In this document: in pieces, positions 54,546 through 64,000 of the stretch
Numbering within the stretch: the stretch's first letter is position 1
Layout: each line of letters begins with the position of its first letter
NCBI GenBank assembly: GCA_051294375.1
Contig: CM119267.1
Span: 18,020,992 to 18,084,991 of the forward strand
DNA length: 64,000 nt
Direction of reading: 5' to 3'
Origin: Paraspadella gotoi
Lineage: Eukaryota; Chaetognatha
Notes under the pieces: model-generated
The model's input: only the letters and a program-made list of their open reading frames with translations
The model's database searches: none
What the model was told of the DNA's origin: nothing
Position numbers and translations under genes: made by a program

Positions 54546-55786
54546 AATATTTTCATTCAGAAATTGCTTATCTTAATTAAGAAAAATTATTTCTTTACCT
54601 AGGCAATTTCAATAACACTTTGCTCAGTTAATCAGGCAAAATATTACTTAAGTTCACCCCTTACAAAAAATATCATAAACATATTTTACATAAGTTTTTC
54701 AGTTTTTTCCGGCGAATCCAAAACAGTTCTTAAAATTAAAAAAAAAATGTTTTGAAATTTTATGATTTTATAAGAATAATACTATAAAAAAATTTAATTA
54801 ATAATACTGTTATACAAAATTTATTTGAAAAGGGACTTAATTATTTTTTATTACATATACAAACGCAGCAAAAAAAACCCTTGTTCCATTAGCCATAGCC
54901 GATGAAATTTAAATGCTAATGTATACAGCGTTAAAATAATCTATCATGACCATAGATTATGGTATTAAAATATTTTTTTGGCAAAAATGCTTTCTTCTGA
55001 GGGTACTCGTCTAATTAAAAATATTATATTACTATATAGAGCAAAAAATATTTTTTTAAAATTCTAAAATTTTTTGATGGATTCTGATAGAGCATAAAAA
55101 GTTAAACAAGAAATATAATTACAGCTTTTAAAAATTCTTACGTTTTCTATGTGAAAATATAAAAAAACTGATAAAATCATCGAAAGATGACGATGATGAT
55201 GATTTTTTACAGTTTTTCTTATTTTTGACACACTTATCGTAAAAATATTTAAAAAAGAATCATACTTTGTGTAGACAACTTTTTATGAGCTATCTGAATC
55301 TGGTCTTAAAATTTAAAAATTCAAAAAAAAATTTTTGGCCTTTCCTATCTATAAATAAATATTAAAAAATTAATTACTAGGGTATAGAGCCATATTAGAA
55401 ATTTTTTGTCCATTGAAAGTATTCTTAAAAATGTCTAAATATTCGTTTGAGCATGTACTCGCTCTAAATTTTTGACTCACCCCATTGAGTGCGGCTACCC
55501 CTAGTTCCATCGCTCAATCTTTTCATCATTCTACCCTACTGATTAGTTTATTTTTTGACAATTAAATTTTTTTTTTTTTTCAGAAACTGTAACTTTAATT
55601 TTCCTCGGTACTTTATTATTTTTTTTAATTGACGATCGCAAAATATATTTTTTCTTTGTTTATAAATTAATTTTCTTTTTTCAAATTTTATTTTTTTTAG
55701 TATCAAAATTTGTCGTCAATCCAGATTTTTCTCATGCGATTGCGACGATCCTTATGCTTTTAGGATTTTTTTATTTAGATTTTACC

Positions 55787-58700
55787 ATGATCGCTACTGA
55801 CACTTTGTGTAACCCATACATGGAAACCAAGTCGCATCCCGAAGAGGCTGCGGCCGCCGCCGTAGCCTCCAACGCACCCGCGTCCTCCGCCCATTCGCCG
55901 GAAGACGCTAACGTCGTCGGAACAGCGTCGCCCCCCGTCATAGCCACCTCCAGCGGGTCGCGTGCCGATTCTCCAGCAACGACGCCAAAGCGCGCAGAAG
56001 CAACCTCCGTCGACGACGTCGCCAACGCCGTTGACAGAATGTCCATCGAAGAACCGGAAGGGGCGGCGACGGAGCCGGAACCGCCTCAGGAAAACGAAGA
56101 GGCGGAGCCCGAAGAATCGAGAAATGAAGACCCCTCTTCGCCCGCTCCCCCTTCGCCCAAACCCGTCGATGAAGAAGCGTCGACCGAGGATCCGCCGGAG
56201 AATCTTCAAGGCCTCATCTCTGACGAAGATGACGAAGAAAAATGCTGCAAGCTGTGCAATCGCAAGTTCGACCGCCCTCGTATCCTCGGCTGCCTTCACG
56301 TGTTTTGCCACAGATGTGTCACCAACCTGGTGGAGGGAGGCGGTTCTGGCCCCTCGGCCGAGTTTGAAGACGAGGAAGATGAAGAAAAGCTCTCTGGCGT
56401 GGATGGGGCCGGCGACAAGCCCCTGCCGCCCGAGACGGAGAAGCTGCTCAATGGCTTGACCAAGCTTATGAAGCAGCGGAAGAAGGCTGCCGCTGCCGCT
56501 GCCGCTGCTGGCGATAACCCCTGTCCCTCCAACCCATCGAGCGTCATCGTCTGCCCGGCTTGCCAGCAGGAGACCCGACTGGCTCCCGGCGGCGCCGCCT
56601 CGGCCGTCGAGTCTATGCCTCTCGATCACGTCATGGCCGCCATGGTGCAGGTCAACGCGGCCGAGAGCAACGAGGACCCGGTGTGCACCTCGTGCAAAGA
56701 CCAGGGCAAAGCCGAAGCCTCTTGCCAGGATTGCGCTAGTTTTCTGTGCAGTCAATGCGTCACGGCGCACAGGTTTATGCGCTGCTTCGAGAACCACTCG
56801 GTCATATCCCTCGAGGATCTCGCCAAGCAGGACGGCGGCTCATCGCGCGTGCAGCAGCTCATGCACAAGACCCCGCTCACATGCGCGGAGCACCCCGCGG
56901 AAATTCTAAAGCATTTCTGCCACACCTGCGCCGTTCCGATTTGCAACGAGTGCCTCATCGGCTCCGGTAAGTTATCAGTGTCTATCATAATTCAAATTAA
57001 AATTTCAATGTTAATTATTCGTTAATAAAGGTGGGAGAACTGGTGGCTTGATTAATGCAAGAAAAAATCATTTTCAATACTTTTTTGAAAAGTTGGAAAT
57101 ATTGTTAAATAAATCAGTAATTTTAATATGGTATATATTCATTAATTTTACTTGACAGGCAACCATCGCCAACCGCAGCACAAGTCTGAGCGGATTCAAG
57201 ACATCGAGATACCTCAGAAAGAAGAGCTTCAAGTTCTTCTTAACGAGTCCCGCTCCAAGGTTATCCTCTGCCAACGGGCGTCTAGCTCTCTCGAATCTTG
57301 CCTCGGCGACCTGCAGCTTCAGCGCGACAACATCAAGGGTCAGATCGACGAGGCTTTCCATTCGTATAAGGCCTTTCTGGAGCAGCGGCACGAGAGCCTC
57401 ATGAACGAGTTGGAATCGTCCCACAAGCAGCAGGAGCTGACTATCATGGAGATGTTTCACAACGTCGAGAAGACCATCGAAAAGATCGAAGACGGCACCA
57501 AATTTGCACAGAGGATCCTCGACAACGGCAACGCGCAAGTAAGTCCTTTCAGGCGATAGCAAACTGTACAATGCCATGCTAATAATTTTTTTTATAAATT
57601 TAACACCAGGCCATCTTAAGCGTGAAAAAGCTGATTAGCGACCAACTGCTGTTTCTCATCAACAACACTCCGAACCCTCAGTTGAACATCCATCTTGAGT
57701 TCGACTCCAATGCCGCGCAGTTCAAGGAAGCCGTTAATAAATATTACGGTAGCCTCAAGCGTCCCTCGGGCGAGGCCATCGCTGCCAATGGGGCCAATCA
57801 CTTCGCCACTTCGCCGCAGTCCTCGGACTCTCCGGCTCCATTTTCCGTCACATCCCCCTCTTCTGGAGGCAGTTCCTTCATTGGCGCTTCTCCATCGCAG
57901 TTCGGGGCCCCTCCAGCCACCGCCCTCGGAGCTCGGGATAACGCAGCTGCTAACGCGATCGTAGCAGCGACGCTGGGTAGCGAAGATTTGAGCTTGTTTG
58001 GCTCTAACCCGGGTATCGCATCGCAATCGTTCGGCGCAGCTAACCGCATAAGGTCCGTTGGCGCCTTCACCGAAGACGCCGCTTTTTCCGACCCCGGTTC
58101 TATAATGCCGACAAACCAGAGCAACTCCGGTCTCCGAGTCGGCGGTGGTGCATTCGCACCGTACCCACAAGATCCGTCCAGAGCCTCCGCCGCTGTCGCT
58201 CTCAAGCCGCCGGCGACGGTGTCGTCGGCCATTGTCGGGGCCAATAGCCGCCCAGGGGCAACCATCGGATCCAATCTTGACGTGACCGAATTCTCGCAAA
58301 GTAATCAGTTGACGGAGATTCTCCAGCAGGTGAACGAGCAACTCGGAGGGGCGGGCTCTGGCGCCGCCGGGGCTCTTGGCGGAATCTCTCCAGCTCTGCT
58401 GGAAAATATCGTTGAAGGATTGGGCAGCAACTTCTTTAACAACTTCGACATCGCGTCTCTCTTGTCCGGCGAAGAGCCAACGGTCAATAATCAGGTTACC
58501 CAACAGCCTCAGCCCCACAATCCCCAACATCAGCCAAACCTGGCACCGGGCGCGCCCACCCAGCGTCACATGGGTCCTTCACCGCTTCCCAGTAACCATC
58601 CTACCGTTTCGGGAATCCAGCGCGGCCCCGGAGGTTCCCCTAGCTCCTTGCACGATCAACACCACGGGGGCGGACAACCCCACGCTCAGACCCAGCACGG

Positions 58701-60600
58701 CGGTCATCACGGAATAGATCATCGCTCCTCGTCGCGTAATTCTCACTCTCCCACTATTTCTGAGAGTGGCATTTCCATGGACGGCTCGAGCCAGTCCGGA
58801 GGATCGGCCGGTTCCGGCTCCGCCTCCATCGCTACTCGCTTGGGTCTCGGCGCTCAGAATTTTGGCGGGGCCGCCACCGACGCCGCGGCTCTTTTCAAAC
58901 CGGGCGTGTCGCTCGGTGGAGTCAGCGTGAGCAGTTCCGGCCAGATATGCATCAACGGCCAGGCCATTCCAGGAATCAACATCAATAACCTTGACGGACC
59001 TGCCGTGTCGCAGCTCCTTCAGGCCCTTCCCAACAATCTGGGTGGAGGAGCTTCTGGTGGCGGTTCAGTCACTCCCACTTCGGGCACTGGCGGAATAGAG
59101 TCCTCCCCTTCCGGAGTATTGGGCGGTGGCAGTGGCAATTCGCGCGCACTTAGTTCTGTGCGAGACGTCTCTGACGCGCAGGTTCTCCTGAATTGTAGCA
59201 GCGGCAGTGGGGGACAGATTGGCGGACCCGGTTCCGGCCCTAACCCTAATTCTACGTCCTCTGCCGGCGTCCTCTCCAACATCGGCTACTTCGACCCGTC
59301 CTCAACGCCGCGCCCCAGCACTCCGCAGATCCATTCGGAATTCCACCATCCAGACAGCGGTCTCATCTCTCCCGGCGGCTCCGGGTTCGGTGGTTCCGAC
59401 GGAGGACGCACTGGCTCTTCGGCCGGCCGCGCCGCCGTTGCGTCAGCCGCCGCCGTTGGCTTTCCCAACTCCCACCCGCCATACCCGGTGCGCGGCCCCA
59501 ACTCAAAGTGCCAGGCCATGCAGATTCGTCACAAGTTCGGCACCCTGGGACCCGGCAAGTGCCAGTTCAACTCGCCGCACGGGTTCTGCCTCGGAGGAGA
59601 GGAGAACATCGTCGTCGCCGACACCAACAACCATAGGGTGCAGGTCTTCGACAAGAGCGGAGAATTCAAATTTCAATTTGGAATCCCGGGACGCGACGAG
59701 GGTCAGCTGTGGTGAGTCTATCTTATTCTATTTATTTTTAGAACGAACTTTTCTTTTCACGACCTATTCGCATTCAGGTACCCGCGTAAAGTAGCCGTGC
59801 TGCGCTCGACGGGCAAGTACGTGGTATGCGACCGCGGCAACGAACGATCTCGCATGCAGATCTTTACAAAGAACGGACACTTTATTCGTAAGATCGCCAT
59901 CAGGTATAATCCAGTTCAGTAAAAGGTTACCATTTTGACGCTGAGTGGGCTATAAAGTTTGACTATTTCATTCGCAGGTACATCGACATCGTGGCCGGGT
60001 TAGCCATCACCTCTGGCGGCAACATTGTGGCTGTTGACTCGGTCTCGCCGACCGTGTTCGTCATTGCCGAGTCCGGCGAGCTCGTCCGCTGGTTCGATTG
60101 TAGCGATTACATGCGAGAACCCTCTGACATCGCCGTTTCCGGCAAGGAGTTTTTCGTTTGCGACTTCAAAGGTTAGACTTTCGATTTTTTTCTAGGAATG
60201 AGAATAAAAATTTTGAATAGGACATTATGATGACTATGATTACTGTTTAACTTTTTCGATGCTTTTAACATCATATCGAATGAATTCTCTAGGACACTGC
60301 GTCGTGGTTTTCAGCGAGGAGGGTCAGTTCATGCGGCGCATCGGATGCGAGAACATCACCAACTTTCCCAACGGCATCGACATTTCAGACGCCGGCGACG
60401 TCCTGGTCGGCGACTCCCACGGCAACCGGTTTCACGTGGCCGTTTTCCAGCGCGATGGATCCCTGCTCTCAGAATTCGAATGCCCCTACGTCAAGGTTAG
60501 CCGCTGCTGCGGCCTCAAGATCACCTCTGAGGGCTACGTTGTCACTCTGGCGAAAAACAACCATCACGTCCTCGTCCTCAATACCCTTTACATCACCTGA
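55787..60600 (+). CDS. TRIM-NHL protein of the Mei-P26/Brat type
   Basis: Exons 55787-56966, 57159-57538, 57610-59711, 59778-59903, 59978-60171, 60293-60600; phases agree and give 1429 residues. A RING-like CCKLC...CLHVFCHRC starts at about 151, and its final CPAC pair is only reached at about 256, so the RING is split by an acidic, Ala-rich insert. Two B-boxes follow (CTSC...[12 protein letters not shown] at about 302-325; CAEH...[12 protein letters not shown] at about 366-390), then a coiled coil (about 410-530). A long Gly/Ser/Asn-rich disordered region (about 560-1215) precedes the NHL propeller ([20 protein letters not shown] to the C-terminus). The NHL part ([36 protein letters not shown]) most recalls Drosophila Mei-P26. 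Such proteins bind mRNAs and repress translation in germline and neural stem cells. ATG 55787 follows an acceptor; 55820 is an alternative start. Confidence 0.88.
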
Positions 60601-63600
60601 GAATGAAAGAGGCCTGGCGACATTGATGAAGTAGAAGTCAACGCGTTGTTTCTCAACTCTGATCAGATGCACCGATTTTTACTCTAATTTAATTTCTTTT
60701 TACTTTTTTCTTTTTATAGTACTTTTATTTTTGTCTTTCGGATTTCTTTCTCATCCTGCTCTTCAGTCTTTGTCTTTTCCTCTTATTACCCCCATTGAAC
60801 CTATATTTTTAAAGTTTACTCTTGCCTCCTAATTAAAAAATCTTCGAAAGATAATAAGTTTACCATCTTCAAATTTTATTATTTCAAATATTAAATACGG
60901 TGATCCTCGTTTGTGTTGGCTCTTTATGGTAAAAAGGAGGTGCGATCAATCGGAAAGATATTATTTTTACGCGAAAAAAACTGACAGTCCTCTATCGACT
61001 GCGAGAGAATATTAATTTCAATATTAAACGATAATTATTAACGGTTAAAACCAACTTTATCACAAAAAACTAAAGAAATTACCGGCCGACGTTTTGTGTC
61101 ACGTGGTACTAATAATTATTTTTAGCTCGTACGTTTTACTTGTGTAGAGTAGAGAAATCGTGTGTTTGTCTCTCACTTATATTTTTTGGGGAAAAGGGGC
61201 TTCGGTATTTTTTTTTTTTTTTTTTTTTTATATACAACTCAAATAAGCATTTTTTCTGTGTATTTATATTTTTTAAATGATTGAAGAGACCGACAATCTG
61301 TTCTTTTAGATTATTGTAATTATTATTTAAAATTAAAATCGGTATTATGTAAAGTCTAGTACATTGTTGGTCTATTTAAATATCAGTTAGAGAAATGTCT
61401 TATGGTCTCTGATGGATTATGTGGAGGTCTTGCTATTTTTTAGTCGCTTAGCACGGCGTTATGAATACTGAATAGTAAACTGCATCGGAGTATTTTAGCC
61501 CTATACATATATCATGAATGTATTCTCCTGTTCCATCCCGGCCATTTTCGTTTTCGTCTGGCCTGGTGAGAAGTGTTTTATTTAAAAACTGAAAAACGTA
61601 TTCGTAGGCTATAGTTGTTATATTTACTTTTACAATTATAATATTTTATTACAATACCGCTCTAACTAATACGCTGATCGCTTTATAAGGGCCACCACGT
61701 AATCCTTTAATCCATCGCACGAGTTAATAAAATAATGTATTTTCGCCTTCGATTTTTGGTGCTCTGATTTTTAATCGACTTTATTCGTCCTTATTTTCCC
61801 CAATTTTTTCGTTATATACTTTAGCTTTACTTCAACAACTTAAAAACCCTTTTTCTCTTATTATTTGAGGTAACGATAGTTATATATAGTTCACTCCTTT
61901 GGCAGTTTTGAAACGGACCCGTCGAGACGAATAATTTTATATACGCAGTGATTTGCCCAAATTTTTTTGGTAAATTTCAACTTTTTTTAAACCGAGTTTC
62001 TTTCTCGAAGGTGAACATTGCAATAAATAATATTTATTACCCGCACCTTCGCTCGATTATTTTTTATACCTAAAATTGTCTTTTCGGTCCCGTTTCCATT
62101 TTGTCATACGAGTAGTATTACAAAGTTATGATTTCATCCATAGAGTAGTAGTCTTCTTTTCTGAAGAATTTTTAAAGATATTTTTTTTTCCTTTCATTGG
62201 CGCGTGACGGGAGGTGGATGATAATAATGGGATTTTTTGTAAGTAAAAAAAATCCTTTATATAATCCCCCTTCCTAGCCTCCAACTATTCGAACATATAC
62301 TATTGACACGATTTTATTGTACGTTGGAATTTATTGGTTTACCAACTTTTTAAAACCCGTAGAAACTTCGGAGCGACATCGCGATTTTTGCGATGTTGCA
62401 ATGAAGAGGTGAATTGCTTGAGAACTGGTACACTCTCCAGTGTCTTATTTGGAAGGATTTAGCTTTTTGGTATTCATATCACGAAGAATTTCTATCCGTT
62501 CCAAGCAAACAGGTAACACAAGAGTATTGTAGTTCGTCAATTTTGCTATTCGGGTAGAATTTCTATTTTTTTCCCTTTTTTAAATTTAGACTTTAAATTT
62601 AGGTCAAGTTCGTTTGGCCAAGTTTTTTTATGTATGCATCTCCTATTATTAAGCCGATGAGCCCCTTTTTGGGATCATCAAAAAAAATTTAAAAAAACAA
62701 AAAAATATTAAAAAAAAATATTAAAAAAATCAATCAAAACAAAAAAAATATATATATATTAGAGATGAAACACTTTTGGTGTTAACGTCCTTTATTTATT
62801 TCGTTCGTTGTGTTCCTTTACTGTCTTTCGTTTGCTAAATGTTTACAGTATCCACAGTGACTTTCGTCGGGAATTTTCCAGTATTTTTGATAAGGCGTAT
62901 AACAGAAGATGGTTAATTTTTTTTTTTGACTTGGCTAAACTTGGATGATTCTCTAAATCGTTTCATTCTTGGCGAAAGTTCACGGCGGATTATGTTCACA
63001 TAAGTAAATTGGTAAAGGTCTACTATGGGTGGGCAGGCTGCTTACTTTTAGACTAATGCTCAATTATTCTCTTTCTATAAGATTCTAAACATAATTTTAA
63101 ATCCTCTTTGTTAAACGGTAACCTTTTTTTTTTGTTTTGAAACGGAAACAGTTATTGTCTTTGACAAATGTTTACGATAAGCTATTATTAGGCTGTCTGT
63201 AACGAACATATCGCCACCGTTTACACTCTACTTATACTCTTTAATCCCACAAAATGATAATTGAAGATTTCTTTGTATATATTCACTTTAATCATAAAGA
63301 CTATGGTCTTCCTTATTTTACCCTTTTGCAGTCGCGAAGGAAGTTAATTTCGTGTTCTGTCCCCCCTCACTGGGCCGAGTCACGTGGGCCCTGATTTTAG
63401 CCTTTTTTTACGGCTGTTTTACATTAAATGCCGAATTTTTATCAAAAGAATTTTCTTTTTCTTTTTCTTTATCCAATTTTTGTTCTTGTAAATTTTTCAG
63501 TGGTCTTAGCCATTAAGGATTTGACCAAATATATTTTATAGGTGTATAAGCATTTTTGAAATTATTTAGCATATGATCTACTGTACCGTTGTTTTTCTTT

Positions 63601-64000
63601 ATGACGATGGAAGCTCATGGAGGGTTTTGAAGTAGTCTACAATGGTTTCTCTGAAATATCACCGATGCTCTCAATAAAGCCCGATGTAGTTTTAAATATT
63701 TTTGCTACCTGTGTTGCATGATAAATAAATACATGTGAACGTTTTTTTGCCTAGTTTATTGAAAATGTCCGTTTGGGTTATTATTTCAATATAGGGTGTT
63801 TCCTTTGTGCTTTTTTTATACAAGTCACTTGTAAAAATGGGCAAAGGCAAAGATAAGTTTTTTAATGATAATTAGTAACAATGATTTTATTTACCGAGAG
63901 CCTGGAGAGTTATGTCTTGTATTGTATTTCGTGCTTATATATATATATATATATACTAAAGTCGATGGCTGTCAATGCAAACGAGAAACTACAGTTAGGT
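60601..64000. other. probable long 3' UTR of the TRIM-NHL gene and spacer
   Basis: 3.4 kb of T-rich, AT-rich DNA with no coding exon on either strand. Several AATAAA motifs occur (for example around 61725, 62022 and 63723), so UTR length may vary. A T run sits at about 61208-61229 and a TA repeat at about 63936-63955. Long 3' UTRs are common in genes under post-transcriptional control, but the transcript end cannot be seen here. Confidence 0.5.

Larger units (their letters stand above)
50127..55786. other. AT-rich repeat-laden spacer or 5' intron of the TRIM-NHL gene
   Basis: 5.66 kb without a supportable coding exon. An AATAAA at 50223-50228 probably ends the glyoxalase transcript. The rest is very AT-rich, with TA/TTA simple repeats (53.6-54.5 kb). 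A GC-richer island at about 51.43-51.96 kb and a large fold-back at 53.7-54.2 kb stand out. An AG acceptor (TTTATTTAG) 8 bases before the TRIM-NHL ATG suggests that part of this is a 5' UTR intron. Confidence 0.55.

Noticed and set aside
55775-56797. 340-codon antisense open frame opposite the TRIM-NHL first exon
   Set aside because: It is opposite a well-supported GC-rich coding exon and looks like a shadow (Arg/Gly-rich, no domain).
57616-58569. 317-codon antisense open frame opposite TRIM-NHL exon 3
   Set aside because: Antisense of the Gly/Ser-rich linker; composition bias explains the lack of stops.

Overview
This is a eukaryotic nuclear window, most likely from an arthropod and plausibly a crustacean. 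Genes are split into many short exons by compact, AT-rich GT-AG introns (about 55-120 bp, with a few longer). Exons are GC-rich and spacers AT-rich. The gene families are animal ones: a BAHCC1/TNRC18/winged-eye BAH protein, cyclin T, MIC60, EXOC3, RFC2, GPN1, WBP4 and a TRIM-NHL protein. (CT)n/(GA)n microsatellites are frequent. I could not place the species from sequence alone. Exon joins were worked out by hand from splice sites, reading phase and remembered family similarity. No alignment or transcript data were available.

Layout: 1-6.1 kb, 3' part of the BAH/Tudor-like chromatin gene. 8.8-11.0 kb, SLC38-type amino acid transporter. 12.0-15.0 kb, C2H2 zinc-finger gene with a duplicated three-finger block. 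16.6-19.5 kb, tandem pair of SAM-dependent methyltransferases, the second frameshifted. 20.6-21.5 kb, small unrecognised zinc-binding-like protein. 22.3-26.1 kb, EXOC3/Sec6. 26.7-30.1 kb, MIC60. 30.9-36.7 kb, a tight same-strand trio: GPN1, an F-box protein and RFC2. 37.3-38.2 kb, lysine-rich protein. 38.5-39.5 kb, Rab33-like GTPase, the only clear minus-strand gene. 41.0-45.5 kb, cyclin T. 46.4-47.6 kb, WBP4. 47.8-50.1 kb, tandem glyoxalase-fold protein. 50.1-55.8 kb, AT-rich repeat-laden spacer. 55.8-60.6 kb, TRIM-NHL gene of Mei-P26/Brat type. The remainder is probably its long 3' UTR plus spacer.

Most genes are unrelated housekeeping functions: transcription elongation (cyclin T), splicing (WBP4), Pol II assembly (GPN1), DNA replication (RFC2), exocytosis (EXOC3, Rab33-like) and cristae structure (MIC60). 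They do not form one pathway.

The most distinctive content is mobile and structural DNA. A hAT-like non-autonomous element with a perfect 8-bp target duplication lies in a cyclin T intron. A fold-back insertion with 64-bp perfect arms and a 13-bp target duplication carries a hammerhead-ribozyme-like core, and a diverged relative of the core lies in another cyclin T intron. There is a second fold-back with 138-bp arms and a tRNA-derived SINE. Two introns appear to use GC-AG splice sites.
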